64,000 bases of DNA from CAVSJJ01 sp963771015 (GCA_963771015.1 CAVYRN010000005.1:62001-126000); one strand, 5' to 3'. Positions 18,194 through 27,118 are shown, counted from the first letter of the stretch. Made by a program: numbers and translations. Notes: generated from the letters alone by a model not told the origin.

Positions 18194-19248
18194 CCGACCA
18201 CCCCGCATCCGCCCCGGACCTCCCGCCGGACATCGAGCAGGGCGACGCCGCGCCCACGCCATCCCCGGCGGCCTCCTCCCCGCCGCCGGCGTCCCCGCCG
18301 GCGGACGCCCGCCAGGCGCTGCTCGCCGTCCGCAGCGAGGTGGCCAAGGCCGTCGTCGGGCAGGACGCAGCCGTCGCAGGACTGCTCGTCGCCCTCCTCG
18401 CCCGCGGCCACATCCTCCTCGAGGGCGTCCCAGGGGTGGCCAAGACCCTCCTGGTCCGCAGCCTCGCCGAGGCACTGTCGGTCGACACCAAGCGGGTCCA
18501 GTTCACGCCCGACCTCATGCCGGGCGACCTCACCGGATCCCTCGTCTTCGACGCGCGGACGAGCGACTTCACCTTCCGTCGAGGCCCGGTCTTCACCAAC
18601 CTCCTGCTGGCCGACGAGATCAACCGGACGCCGCCGAAGACCCAGTCCGCGCTGCTCGAGGCGATGGAGGAGCGCCAGGTGAGCATCGACGGTCTGCCAC
18701 ACGCGCTGCCGGCACCGTTCCTCGTCGCGGCGACCCAGAACCCGGTCGAGTACGAGGGCACCTACCCGCTGCCCGAGGCTCAGCTCGACCGGTTCCTCCT
18801 CAAGGTCACCCTCCCCGTGCCGCCCCGTGAGGACGAGGTCAACATCCTGCGCCGCCACGCCTCGGGCTTCGACCCGCGCAACCTGGCGACGTCCGGCATC
18901 CGGCCGGTCGCCTCGGCGGCCGATCTCGCCGCCGGCGCCGAGGCGGTCGCCCAGGTCGAGGTCTCCGACGAGGTGGCTGCCTACATCGTCGACATCGCCC
19001 GGGCGACCCGGAGCTCCCCCTCGCTCTCGCTCGGGGTCAGCCCCCGGGGCTCGACGGCGCTCATGGCGACGAGCCGGGCGTGGGCGTGGCTCGGCGGCCG
19101 GGGCTACGTCACGCCCGACGACGTCAAGGCCCTCGCCCACGCCACCCTCTCCCACCGGCTCTCGCTCCGTCCGGAGGCCGAGCTGGAGGGCGTCAGCGTC
19201 ACCTCCGTCCTCGACAGCGCCCTCGGGTCGGTGCCGGTTCCCCGCTGA
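18190..19248 (+). CDS. MoxR family AAA+ ATPase
   Basis: 352 aa, cytosolic AAA+ chaperone-like ATPase. Seen: a Pro/Ala-rich N-terminal tail (1-40), Walker A GVPGVAKT (79-86), Walker B LLADEINRTPPKTQSALLEAMEE, sensor ATQNPVEYEGTYPLPEAQLDRFLL and a C-terminal lid domain. MoxR proteins are thought to assist maturation of partner proteins, with DUF58 proteins encoded alongside, as here. Gene order and orientation equal the mycobacterial moxR2 locus (Rv3691-Rv3695). It overlaps both neighbours by one to four nt. Confidence 0.93.
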   Translation: MTDHPASAPDLPPDIEQGDAAPTPSPAASSPPPASPPADARQALLAVRSEVAKAVVGQDAAVAGLLVALLARGHILLEGVPGVAKTLLVRSLAEALSVDTKRVQFTPDLMPGDLTGSLVFDARTSDFTFRRGPVFTNLLLADEINRTPPKTQSALLEAMEERQVSIDGLPHALPAPFLVAATQNPVEYEGTYPLPEAQLDRFLLKVTLPVPPREDEVNILRRHASGFDPRNLATSGIRPVASAADLAAGAEAVAQVEVSDEVAAYIVDIARATRSSPSLSLGVSPRGSTALMATSRAWAWLGGRGYVTPDDVKALAHATLSHRLSLRPEAELEGVSVTSVLDSALGSVPVPR

Positions 19249-20540
19249 TGGCGCTCACCCTGCGCGCGGTGGCGCTGGCCCTGCTGGGGCTGGTGCCGGT
19301 CTTCGTGTGGCCGACCGGCGACACGGTACGGATCTGGTGGCTCGTCATGGCGGTCCTCGTCGCCCTCGACGTGCTCCTCGCTCCGTCGCCTCGTCGGCTC
19401 GCCCTTGCGCGCTCCGAGCCGACCCAGGTCCGGCTCGGCGAGCCCACCCGGTCGACCCTCGTCGTGGCCAACCCCACCTCGCACACCCTCACGGGAACCC
19501 TGCGGGACGCGTGGCCGCCCTCGGCCGGGGCGGTCCGCGACCGGCATACCCTGCGGGTCCCCGGCGGCGAACGGGTCCGACTCACGACGACGCTCATCCC
19601 GACCCGGCGCGGCGACCGGCAGGCCGACCGGGTGACGATCCGGCTCACCGGGCCGCTCGGTCTGGCGGCCCGACAGCGGTCGTTCACCGTGCCCGGCTCG
19701 CTGCGGGCGCTGCACCCGTTCCCGGCCCGCAAGCACCTCCCGAGCCGGCTCGCCGTGCTCCGCCAGCTCGACGGCCGGGCGGCCGTCCGGACCCGGGGAC
19801 AGGGCACCGAGTTCGACAGCCTGCGCGACTACGTCGAGGGCGACGACGTCCGCAGCATCGACTGGCGGGCCACGGCGCGACGCCGCAACCTCGTCGTCCG
19901 CACCTGGCAGCCCGAGCAGTACCGGCGGATCATCATCGTCCTGGACACCTCCCGGACAAGCGCCGGCCGGGTCGGCGAATGGCCGCGTCTGGACGCGGCC
20001 ATGGACGCCGCCCTCCTCCTCACCGCGCTCGCCGGCCACGCCCGGGACCGGGTGCAGATCATCGCCGGCGACCGCGTCGTCCACGCGCGGGTCGGCGGCC
20101 ACTCCCGCGCCGAGGTGCTCCACTCCGCCGTCAGCACCCTCGCCCCGGTCGATGCCCACCTCGTCGAGGCCGACTGGAACGTCCTCGCCTCCGAGGTGGC
20201 CCGGCTCGGGACCCACCGGGCGCTCGTCGTCCTGCTCACCCCGCTGGAGTCCTCGGCCGTCGAGGAGGGCCTGCTGCCCGTCCTGCCCGCCCTCACCGCC
20301 CACCACCGCGTCGTCGTCGCGTCGGTGGCCGACCCGGCCGTCTCGGCGATGCGCTCCGCCCGGTCGACGACGGCGCAGGTGTACTCCGCGGCGGCGGCCG
20401 AGCGGACCACCCGGCTGCGGGAGCGCACCGCCGAGGCGCTGAGCCGGCTCGGCGTCCACGTGCTCGACGCCGACGCCGACGAGCTTCCGGTCCGGCTCGC
20501 CGACCACTACCTCGCACTCAAGCGGCAGGGCCTGCTCTAG
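19248..20540 (+). CDS. DUF58 domain-containing protein
   Basis: 430 aa. Two N-terminal membrane helices (about 1-50) precede a soluble region with a DUF58 core, EFDSLRDYVEGDDVRSIDWRATAR-type motif near 188-210, and a von Willebrand A-like part beginning IIIVLDTSRTSAGR. DUF58 proteins are predicted partners of MoxR ATPases. The ATG at 19248 overlaps the MoxR stop by one base, so the two are made together. The C-terminus is followed after 15 nt by the convergent SpoIIM-like gene. Confidence 0.88.
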   Translation: MALTLRAVALALLGLVPVFVWPTGDTVRIWWLVMAVLVALDVLLAPSPRRLALARSEPTQVRLGEPTRSTLVVANPTSHTLTGTLRDAWPPSAGAVRDRHTLRVPGGERVRLTTTLIPTRRGDRQADRVTIRLTGPLGLAARQRSFTVPGSLRALHPFPARKHLPSRLAVLRQLDGRAAVRTRGQGTEFDSLRDYVEGDDVRSIDWRATARRRNLVVRTWQPEQYRRIIIVLDTSRTSAGRVGEWPRLDAAMDAALLLTALAGHARDRVQIIAGDRVVHARVGGHSRAEVLHSAVSTLAPVDAHLVEADWNVLASEVARLGTHRALVVLLTPLESSAVEEGLLPVLPALTAHHRVVVASVADPAVSAMRSARSTTAQVYSAAAAERTTRLRERTAEALSRLGVHVLDADADELPVRLADHYLALKRQGLL

Positions 20541-20555
20541 CCCTCCTGCCCGGTC

Positions 20556-21551
20556 CTACCCGCTCACCGGGGCGGCGTCCCCGATCGAGCGGACGTCGAC
20601 GTCTCCGGTCACGCCCTCCTCGAACGCCCGCCGCCCGAGGACGAAGACGTAGGCGAGGAACGCCGACTCGACCACGACCCCGATCCCGATGCGTAGCGCC
20701 GTCGGCAGGTCCGACGGGGTGACGAAGCCCTCGATCACCCCGCTGACGAGGAGGACGGCGACGAGCCCGAGGGCGATCCCGATGGCCGTCCGCCCCTCGG
20801 CGGCGAAGGACTCCAGTCGGGTCCGCGGTCCGGGATCGACCCACGACCAGAACAGCCGCAGCCCCACCGCTCCGGCGATGAAGACCGCGGTCAGCTCGAG
20901 CAGCCCGTGCGGCAGGATGAGCCCGAAGAAGAGCCCGGTCCGGCCGTGCGAGATCATCAGCGCCGCCGCGACTCCGAGGTTGGCGACGTTCTGGTAGAGG
21001 ACGTAGAGCACCGGCAGCCCGAGCACCCCCATCCCGATCGCCTGCGCCGAGACCCAGGCGTTGTTGACCCAGACCATCGTCGCGAACTCGTGGTGGGCGA
21101 ACTCGGAGTAGTAGTGCTGGAAGTCGGTCCCGACGTAGGCGTTGATCTCCTCGGGGGTGAGGACCGAGGTGTAGACCTCCGGGTGGGCGAGTGTCCAGGC
21201 GGCGACGAGCACGACGACGGCGACGTTGACCAGCGCCGTCGTCACCCACCACCAGCGCAGCCGGTACAACGCGCCGGGGAAGGTCCGGGTGAAGAAGCGC
21301 GACAGGTCGGACCACGTCGAGGTATGCCGTCCGCCCGCCGACAGCCGGGCGCGTGAGAGCAGCGTGGACAGGTACGTGACGACGGAGGGGTCCGGGCTCG
21401 CCGAGCGGACGACGGAGAGATGGGTCGAGGCCCGCTGGTACAGGTCGAGGAGCTCGTCCGCCTCGGCACCGGTGAGCCGGTGCCTGCCCGCGAGCTGCTC
21501 GAGGCGGCTCCACTGGGTGTGGTGTGCCGCCACATAGGCATCGAGATCCAC
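20556..21551 (-). CDS. SpoIIM-like (stage II sporulation protein M family) membrane protein
   Basis: 331 aa, about seven hydrophobic segments. Seen: a soluble N-terminal part (about 1-90) with YVAAHHTQWSRLEQLAGR and LSAGGRHTSTWSDLSRFF, then FTRTFPGALYRLRWWWVTTA leading into membrane helices, and GLFFGLILPHGLLELTAVFIAGAVGL, the DUF95/SpoIIM hallmark. No sporulation is implied: the family is widespread in non-sporing actinobacteria beside moxR. GTG 21551 is preceded by a -10 TAGGGT six nt upstream on its strand (leaderless), shared with the divergent RDD gene. Confidence 0.88.
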   Translation of the reverse strand: MDLDAYVAAHHTQWSRLEQLAGRHRLTGAEADELLDLYQRASTHLSVVRSASPDPSVVTYLSTLLSRARLSAGGRHTSTWSDLSRFFTRTFPGALYRLRWWWVTTALVNVAVVVLVAAWTLAHPEVYTSVLTPEEINAYVGTDFQHYYSEFAHHEFATMVWVNNAWVSAQAIGMGVLGLPVLYVLYQNVANLGVAAALMISHGRTGLFFGLILPHGLLELTAVFIAGAVGLRLFWSWVDPGPRTRLESFAAEGRTAIGIALGLVAVLLVSGVIEGFVTPSDLPTALRIGIGVVVESAFLAYVFVLGRRAFEEGVTGDVDVRSIGDAAPVSG

Positions 21552-21557
21552 GAGGTC

Positions 21558-21567
21558 ACCCTATGCT
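21558..21567. promoter_or_regulatory. overlapping divergent -10 boxes, SpoIIM-like / RDD
   Basis: The ten bases ACCCTATGCT hold TATGCT on the plus strand (21562-21567, 7 nt before GTG 21575) and TAGGGT on the minus strand (21563-21558, 6 nt before GTG 21551). The two hexamers share their TA, so a single site can serve leaderless transcription both ways. Confidence 0.55.
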
Positions 21568-21574
21568 GCCCCGT

Positions 21575-22414
21575 GTGAGCGACGTGGGCAGTCCGGGCGG
21601 CTACCGCAGCTATGCGTCCGACGACATCGTCACCGGCGAAGGGGTGGCCGTCGAGCTGCCGGTCGCCTCGGTCCTCGCCCGCGCCGGGTCCGGGCTGATC
21701 GACGTGCTCGTCGTCCTGGCCCTGCTCTTCGTGGCGGTGTTCACCCTGCCGGTCCTCGCGGGCCACACCTCCGAGGCCGTCGGCAGGACCCTCATCATCC
21801 TCACCGTCGTCGCGATCTTCGTGGGTTTCCCCACGGCCGTCGAGACCCTGACCCGAGGCCGCACCCTCGGCAAGCTCGCCCTGGGGCTGCGGGTGGTCCG
21901 CGACGACGGCGGACCCATCACGGCACGGCACGCCCTCACCCGGGCGCTCGTCGGCTGGGTCGAGATCTATCTCCTCACCGGCGCCCCCGCCCTCGTGGCC
22001 GCCCTCATCCACCCGCGGGCCAAGCGGCTGGGCGACATGGCCGCGGGCACCTACGTCGTCAACCAGCGAGCCCGGATGCGGCTCCTGCCGCCGCCCATCA
22101 TGCCGCCGCCGCTCGCCCACTGGGCCGTGTCGGCCGACCTGGCGAACCTGCCCTCCGGGCTGGCCATCGCGATCCGCCAGTTCCTCGGCCGGGCGGCGAC
22201 GCTCACCCCGCAGTCGCGCCACCAGCTGGCGACGTCGCTGCTCCACGCGACCCTGCCCTACGTCTCCCCGCCGCCACCGCCCGGGTTCCACCCCGAGTAC
22301 GTCCTCGCGGCTGTCATCGCCGACCGGCGGCGCCGAGACCTGGACCGGCTGTGGCGGGAGGAGCAGCGGCGCGGCGCGATCCTGCCCCCGGACCCGCTCG
22401 GGACGGTCCGCTGA
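21575..22414 (+). CDS. RDD family membrane protein
   Basis: 279 aa from GTG 21575. Seen: an N-terminal segment ending in VELPVASVLARAGSGLIDVLVV, the RDD-domain signature with the A/R..D pattern, two helices (about 30-50 and 60-80), RGRTLGKLALGLRVV, a third helix, and a long cytoplasmic tail with PPPPPGFHPEY. RDD proteins are of unknown function, sometimes linked to ion transport. The GTG is preferred over ATG 21563 because a -10 TATGCT lies seven nt upstream and overlaps the ATG, which would otherwise lie upstream of the transcript start. It is the last member of the conserved MoxR block. Confidence 0.85.
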   Translation: MSDVGSPGGYRSYASDDIVTGEGVAVELPVASVLARAGSGLIDVLVVLALLFVAVFTLPVLAGHTSEAVGRTLIILTVVAIFVGFPTAVETLTRGRTLGKLALGLRVVRDDGGPITARHALTRALVGWVEIYLLTGAPALVAALIHPRAKRLGDMAAGTYVVNQRARMRLLPPPIMPPPLAHWAVSADLANLPSGLAIAIRQFLGRAATLTPQSRHQLATSLLHATLPYVSPPPPPGFHPEYVLAAVIADRRRRDLDRLWREEQRRGAILPPDPLGTVR

Positions 22415-22420
22415 GCGGCG

Positions 22421-23551
22421 TCAGTCGGCGCCGAGCGCGGCATACCCCGGCTTGACGACGCCCTCGATGATGGCGAGCCGCTCGTCGAACGGGATGAACG
22501 CGGACTTCATCGCGTTGATCGTCACCCAGCGCAGGTCCTCGAGCGTCCAGCCGGATTCCTCGACGAGCAGGCGCATCTCGCGGCTCATCGACGTGCCGCT
22601 CATCAGCCGGTTGTCGGTGTTGACCGTGACCCGGAAGCGCAGCCGCTTGAGCAGCGTGATGGGGTGCAGCGCGACGGACGGGGCGGCGCCGGTCTGGACG
22701 TTGCTGCTCGGGCACATCTCGAGCGGGATGCGCCGGTCGCGGACGTACGCCGCGAGCAGCCCGAGGTAGATCGTCGACGGGTCCGTGGCCAGGGCGGCAC
22801 TCATGTCATCGGTGGCGGGGCGGCCCGCCACCGTGATGTCGTCGACGATGCGCACCCCATGGCCGAGCCGGTCGGCGCCGCACCACTGGATGGCCTCCCA
22901 GATGCTCGGCAGCCCGAATGCCTCACCGGCATGGATCGTGAAGTGGGCGTTCTCGCGGCGGAGGTACTCGAAGGCGTCGAGGTGACGGCTCGGCGGGAAG
23001 CCCGCCTCGGCCCCGGCGATGTCGAACCCGCTCACCCCGGCGTCGCGGTAGCGGATGGCCAGCCGGGCGATCTCGGTGCTCATCGCCGCGTGCCGCATCG
23101 CCGTCAACAGCGCGGTCATCCGGATCGGGGTTCCGGCGGCGGCTGCCTCCTGCTCCCCCTCGCGGAACCCGGCCATGACGGCCTCGACGACCTCCTCGAG
23201 GGCCAGGCCGCCCTCGATGTGCAGCTCGGGCGCGAACCGGGACTCGGCGTAGACGACCCCGTCCGCAGCGAGGTCGAGGGCGCACTCCCTGGCCGCCCGG
23301 CGCAACGCCTCCGGCGTCTGCATGACGGCGACCGTGTGGGCGAAGGTCTCGAGGTAGCGCTCCAGCGAACCGGAGTCCGCGCTGTCGCGGAACCAGGTGG
23401 CCAGCTCGGCCGGGTCGCTCGTCGGGAGCGCGGTGTAGCCGACCGCGTCGGCGAGCTCGATGATCGTCTGTGGGCGCAGCCCGCCGTCGAGATGGTCATG
23501 GAGCAGCGCCTTGGGGGCGCGGGCGACCTGGTCGGGCGTGGGCACGGTCAT
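22421..23551 (-). CDS. add: adenosine deaminase
   Basis: 376-aa zinc hydrolase converting (deoxy)adenosine to (deoxy)inosine in purine salvage. Seen: zinc ligands in LLHDHLDGGLRP near the N-terminus, the catalytic glutamate region TIHAGEAFGLPS, DRLGHGVRI, CPSSNVQTGA and VNTDNRLMSGT with the metal-binding aspartate. HDHLDGG matches the actinobacterial variant of the HTHLDG motif. ATG 23551 is chosen because it starts one base after the deoA stop and leaves the metal motif at the usual distance; the frame is open another 24 codons upstream. Third gene of the cdd-deoA-add set. Confidence 0.95.
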   Translation of the reverse strand: MTVPTPDQVARAPKALLHDHLDGGLRPQTIIELADAVGYTALPTSDPAELATWFRDSADSGSLERYLETFAHTVAVMQTPEALRRAARECALDLAADGVVYAESRFAPELHIEGGLALEEVVEAVMAGFREGEQEAAAAGTPIRMTALLTAMRHAAMSTEIARLAIRYRDAGVSGFDIAGAEAGFPPSRHLDAFEYLRRENAHFTIHAGEAFGLPSIWEAIQWCGADRLGHGVRIVDDITVAGRPATDDMSAALATDPSTIYLGLLAAYVRDRRIPLEMCPSSNVQTGAAPSVALHPITLLKRLRFRVTVNTDNRLMSGTSMSREMRLLVEESGWTLEDLRWVTINAMKSAFIPFDERLAIIEGVVKPGYAALGAD

Positions 23552-23552
23552 G

Positions 23553-24854
23553 TCAGGCGATCCTGTCGATGAGGAGGGGTGCGATGGCCGGGCGGGACCC
23601 CTCGGGGGCGATGGTGACGGCACCGTCGAGGGCCGCCAGGGCCCGCTCGAACCGGTCCGGGGTGTCGGTGTGCAGGGTCATGAGGCGCTCGCCGCCGCGG
23701 ACCACCGCGCCCGGCTTGACGTGCATCTCGACCCCGGCCCCGGCCTGGACCGGGTCCTCCTTGCGGGCCCGGCCGGCGCCGAGGCGCCAGGCCGCGATGC
23801 CGACGGCATACGCGTCCATCGTCGTGACGACGCCGTCGGCCTGGGCGAGGATCTGGTGGGTATGCCGCGCGACGGGCAACGGGGCGTCCGGGTCACCGCC
23901 CTGGGCGCGGATCATCCGGCGCCACGCGTCCATGGCCCGGCCGTCCGTCAGGGCCGCGGCGACGTCCTCGCCGTCCCGACCGGCGGCGGCGAGCATCTCG
24001 CGGGCCAGGGCGACGGTGAGCTCGACGACGTCGGGGGGGCCCCCGCCGGCGAGGACCTCGACCGACTCGCGGACCTCGAGGGCGTTGCCGGCGGTGAGGC
24101 CGAGCGGGGTGTCCATCCCGGTGAGCAGGGCGATGGTCCGTACGCCGGCGTCGGTGCCGAGGGCGACCATCGTCTCGGCGAGCTCGCGGGCCCGCTCCGG
24201 GGTCTTCATGAACGCCCCGGTGCCGACCTTCACGTCGAGGACGAGCGCGCCGGTCCCCTCGGCGATCTTCTTGCTCATGATCGAGCTGGCGATGAGCGGG
24301 ATGGCTTCGACGGTCCCGGTGACGTCGCGCAGCGCGTAGAGCCGCTTGTCGGCCGGGGCGAGCCCCGAGCCGGCCGCGCAGATGACGGCGCCCACGTCGC
24401 CGAGCTGAGCGATCATCTCCTCGTTCGTCAGGCTCGCCCGCCAGCCGCTGATGGACTCGAGCTTGTCGAGGGTCCCGCCGGTGTGACCGAGGCCGCGGCC
24501 GGACAGCTGCGGGACGGCGACCCCGAAGACGGCGACGAGCGGGGCGAGCGGGAGGGTGATCTTGTCGCCGACCCCGCCGGTGGAGTGCTTGTCGGCGGTG
24601 GGCCGGCCCAGCGATGCGAAGTCCATCCGCTCGCCGCTGCGGATCATCGCGTCGGTCCAGCGGGAGATCTCGCGGCGGGTCATCCCGTTGAGAAGGATCG
24701 CCATGGCGAGCGCGCTCATCTGCTCGTCGGCGACGACCTCACGGGTGTAGGCGTCGATGACCCAGTCGATCTGGGCGTCGCTCAGCTCCCCGCTGTCCCG
24801 CTTGGCGATGATGACGTCGACGGCATCGAAGGCTTCACTCACACAGGCCATCAT
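23553..24854 (-). CDS. deoA: thymidine phosphorylase
   Basis: Phosphorolysis of thymidine and deoxyuridine to base and 2-deoxyribose-1-phosphate, which the mutase and deoC upstream in the window can degrade. 433 aa. Seen: SEAFDAVDVIIAKRDSGELSD, NGMTRREISRWTDAMI, the phosphate-binding KHSTGGVGDKITL, GRGLGHTGGTLDKLESI, and KVGTGAFMKT. Start codon is uncertain: ATG 24854, ATG 24851 or GTG 24842 are in frame. The gene lies between cdd and add, all on the minus strand with short gaps. Confidence 0.95.
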   Translation of the reverse strand: MMACVSEAFDAVDVIIAKRDSGELSDAQIDWVIDAYTREVVADEQMSALAMAILLNGMTRREISRWTDAMIRSGERMDFASLGRPTADKHSTGGVGDKITLPLAPLVAVFGVAVPQLSGRGLGHTGGTLDKLESISGWRASLTNEEMIAQLGDVGAVICAAGSGLAPADKRLYALRDVTGTVEAIPLIASSIMSKKIAEGTGALVLDVKVGTGAFMKTPERARELAETMVALGTDAGVRTIALLTGMDTPLGLTAGNALEVRESVEVLAGGGPPDVVELTVALAREMLAAAGRDGEDVAAALTDGRAMDAWRRMIRAQGGDPDAPLPVARHTHQILAQADGVVTTMDAYAVGIAAWRLGAGRARKEDPVQAGAGVEMHVKPGAVVRGGERLMTLHTDTPDRFERALAALDGAVTIAPEGSRPAIAPLLIDRIA

Positions 24855-24907
24855 CACAGATGCCCTGCCGTTCCCGAGCCGGCCCGCCCTCTCGCGGCGT
24901 TGGACGG

Positions 24908-25306
24908 TCAGGTGAGGTTGTCCGGGCCGAACGCCTGCGGCAGGACCGCGCTCATCGGCAGCACGCCCTCGGGGGTCATCAGCTCGCAGTCGGCTCCGCC
25001 GTTCTCCCAGAGCAGCTGGCGGCACCGTCCGCACGGCATCAGCGCCGAGCCGGACCGGTCGACGCACCAGACGGCGACGAGCCGACCCCCGCCGGTCGCG
25101 TGCAGCTGGCTCACCATGCCGCACTCGGCGCACAGGCCGACGCCGTACGCCGCGTTCTCGACGTTGCAGCCGCTGACGACCCGGCCGTCGTCGACAAGGC
25201 CGGCCACGCCGACCGGGAAGTGGGAGTACGGCGCGTACGCGTGGTCGAGCATGGCGACCGCGGCCTCGCGCAGGGCCGCCCAGTCCACCTCGGGGATATC
25301 GCTCAC
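24908..25306 (-). CDS. cdd: cytidine deaminase
   Basis: Zinc enzyme deaminating (deoxy)cytidine to (deoxy)uridine; the product is a substrate for pyrimidine phosphorolysis. 132 aa, normal for the tetrameric form. Seen: AYAPYSHFPVG, the active-site GCNVENAAYG carrying one zinc cysteine and the catalytic glutamate, and PCGRCRQ with the other two zinc cysteines. Its ATG overlaps the stop of the upstream amidohydrolase by 4 nt, so that gene and cdd are translationally coupled. Confidence 0.95.
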   Translation of the reverse strand: MSDIPEVDWAALREAAVAMLDHAYAPYSHFPVGVAGLVDDGRVVSGCNVENAAYGVGLCAECGMVSQLHATGGGRLVAVWCVDRSGSALMPCGRCRQLLWENGGADCELMTPEGVLPMSAVLPQAFGPDNLT

Positions 25307-26529
25307 CGGTCCTCCTCGGACACCATGGTCGGGTCGGCATCGACCTTGACCCGGTCGGAGACGACGACGGCGGCGAGCAGGCTCGCCCCCGCCAGCACGG
25401 CGGCGTCGTCGACGACGAGGTCGCCCTGGTGCAGGTCGAAGGTCGGCCCTCCCTGCGTTCGGGTCCCGAGCCGGGCCATGGCGCCGGGCGCGTTGGCGAG
25501 GTACCAGGAGAAGTCCTCACCGCCGAGCGACTGGGCGGTCCCGACCGGCGTGAGCCCGACGCCGAGCGTGGCCTGCCGCAGGGCCTCGACCGCGTCGACC
25601 TGGTTGACGACGGGCGGCACGCCCTTGACCCGCTCCAGGCGGGCCTGCACGGCATACGGCGCGACGACGTCGTGGACGATCTCCTCCAGGAGCGGACCGA
25701 TGGTGAGCCAGGCGTTGGCATCGAGCATCCGCAGGGTGCCGCTGCACTCCCCACTCGACGGGATGACGTTGGCGGCCTTGCCGGCATGGATCGTGCCCCA
25801 GACGAGCGAGGCACCGGCCCGCGGGTCGAGACGTCGCGAGAGGACGGCGGGGACGTCGGTGACGACCTTGGCCAGGGCGTAGGTGAGGTCCTGGGTCAGC
25901 TGCGGACGGGAGGTGTGCCCGCCCTTGCCATGGAGGAACACCCTCAGGTGGTCGCTCGCGGCCGTCAGCGGCCCCTCGCGCAGACCGACATGGCCGACGT
26001 CGATGCTGGGGTCCGCGTGGACGGCGAACGCAACGTCGACGTCGTCCATCGCACCGTGTGCGATGGCGTCGTGCGCCCCGCCCGGGATGAGCTCCTCGGC
26101 GGCCTGGAAGATCGCCCGCACCCCGATCCCCCGCTCGCGCAGGCCTGCCTGCTGACCCTGCAGGGCCAGCAGCGCGCCGACGAGACCCGCGGTATGCAGG
26201 TCATGACCGCAGGCGTGGCAGACGCCGTCGGTCCCCGAGGCGAAGCGCAGATGGGTGCGTTCGCGGACCGGGAGGGCGTCCAGGTCGGCGCGCAGGGCGA
26301 CCCGGTATGCCGCCTGCTCGGCACCGAGGTCGGCGATCAGCCCGGTCCCGGGGAGTCGGCGCACGGCAATGCCGGCCGCCTCGAGGCGCTCGGCCACGAC
26401 GGCGGTCGTCCGGGTCTCCTCGCGGGACAGCTCGGGATGCGCGTGCAGGTCATGGCGCAGGGCGACGAGCTCGTCGGCGATCGAGGCAACGCCGGCCCGA
26501 AGGTCGGCGAGCAGTGCGTCGTCAGTCAT
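25303..26529 (-). CDS. M20-family amidohydrolase (AmiA1/AmiB1-like)
   Basis: 408-aa metal-dependent amidohydrolase or peptidase of the M20 D group (HipO/AmhX-like). Seen: LRHDLHAHPELSREETRT, the metal site CHACGHDLHT, QAAEELIPGGA with the catalytic glutamate pair, and a C-terminal GGEDFSWY. The natural substrate in this family ranges from N-acyl amino acids to indole conjugates; none can be assigned. In Mycobacterium similar genes sit near deoD and the lpdA region, matching the neighbourhood here. First gene of the run before cdd; TAAGGT about 11 nt upstream of the ATG may be its -10. Confidence 0.85.
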   Translation of the reverse strand: MTDDALLADLRAGVASIADELVALRHDLHAHPELSREETRTTAVVAERLEAAGIAVRRLPGTGLIADLGAEQAAYRVALRADLDALPVRERTHLRFASGTDGVCHACGHDLHTAGLVGALLALQGQQAGLRERGIGVRAIFQAAEELIPGGAHDAIAHGAMDDVDVAFAVHADPSIDVGHVGLREGPLTAASDHLRVFLHGKGGHTSRPQLTQDLTYALAKVVTDVPAVLSRRLDPRAGASLVWGTIHAGKAANVIPSSGECSGTLRMLDANAWLTIGPLLEEIVHDVVAPYAVQARLERVKGVPPVVNQVDAVEALRQATLGVGLTPVGTAQSLGGEDFSWYLANAPGAMARLGTRTQGGPTFDLHQGDLVVDDAAVLAGASLLAAVVVSDRVKVDADPTMVSEEDR

Positions 26530-26545
26530 CTCAACGGGTCACCTT

Positions 26546-26576
26546 ACCGCCGGGCAGGCCGTTTCCGACCGGCGGT
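26546..26576 (-). terminator. hairpin downstream of the GbsR-type regulator gene
   Basis: Inverted repeat ACCGCCGG (26546-26553) / CCGGCGGT (26569-26576) with a 15-nt loop lies just beyond the regulator stop codon and before the next gene on the same strand. No U-tract, as usual in high-GC genomes. Confidence 0.45.
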
Positions 26577-26611
26577 GGCGCGACGGGAGTGGGCGGGCCC
26601 GGCGGCCGGCG

Positions 26612-27112
26612 TCAGGCGCTGGCCGCCGGGTCCGCGCCCTGGGCGAGGACGCGCCGGTGCTCCTCCCAGCGCTCGATGACCCCGTCCATCTCCGCGTCCA
26701 CGAAGTGGAGGAACTCGAGGCTCAGCGCCATGCGCTCGTGGGCCCGGGACGGCGGCGCCACGGCCAGCAGCCCGTCGGCCAGGGCGGCCATGAGCGGACC
26801 GTACGTCTGCCCCTTGTTGAGCATGAGGTCGTGGAAGGCGTCGTCGGCGACGACGTAGACGTCGCGACGCGAGCCGCGCTCGCGCTCCTTGCGGAGCAGG
26901 CCGACCCGAGCGAGGTAGCCGACCGCGCCGGAGACGGCCGACGGGCTGATCTCGAGCGACTCGGCCAGCTCGGCGGAGGTGAGCCGACCCGAGTCCGACG
27001 CCAGGAGGGCGGCGAAGGTGCGCGAGGGCTGGAGCGGGAGCCCCGCCGCGGCCAGGGCTCCCCCGAAGCGCTCGACGAACCGAGCCACGTCGGGATGCTC
27101 CGGATCAGCCAT
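26612..27112 (-). CDS. GbsR/MarR-type transcriptional regulator
   Basis: 166-aa winged-helix DNA-binding protein. Seen: FGGALAAAGLPLQPSRTFAALLASDSGRLTSAELAESLEISPSAVSG-like helix-turn-helix region (about 15-60) and a wing with RKERERGSRRDVYVV, then a helical dimerisation region. It is divergent from a two-gene ABC exporter 53 nt away, an arrangement known from drug- or toxin-responsive repressors controlling their exporter. The ATG is six nt after a minus-strand -10 TAAAGT, suggesting a leaderless transcript. The inducer is unknown. Confidence 0.88.
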   Translation of the reverse strand: MADPEHPDVARFVERFGGALAAAGLPLQPSRTFAALLASDSGRLTSAELAESLEISPSAVSGAVGYLARVGLLRKERERGSRRDVYVVADDAFHDLMLNKGQTYGPLMAALADGLLAVAPPSRAHERMALSLEFLHFVDAEMDGVIERWEEHRRVLAQGADPAASA

Positions 27113-27118
27113 ACCGGA

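Noticed and set aside
20556..21551. Sporulation role for the SpoIIM-like protein
   Set aside because: The family is common beside moxR in non-sporing actinobacteria, and no other sporulation gene is present.
23460..25349. Long plus-strand frame over add, deoA and cdd
   Set aside because: Antisense shadow; the minus-strand genes carry complete catalytic motifs.
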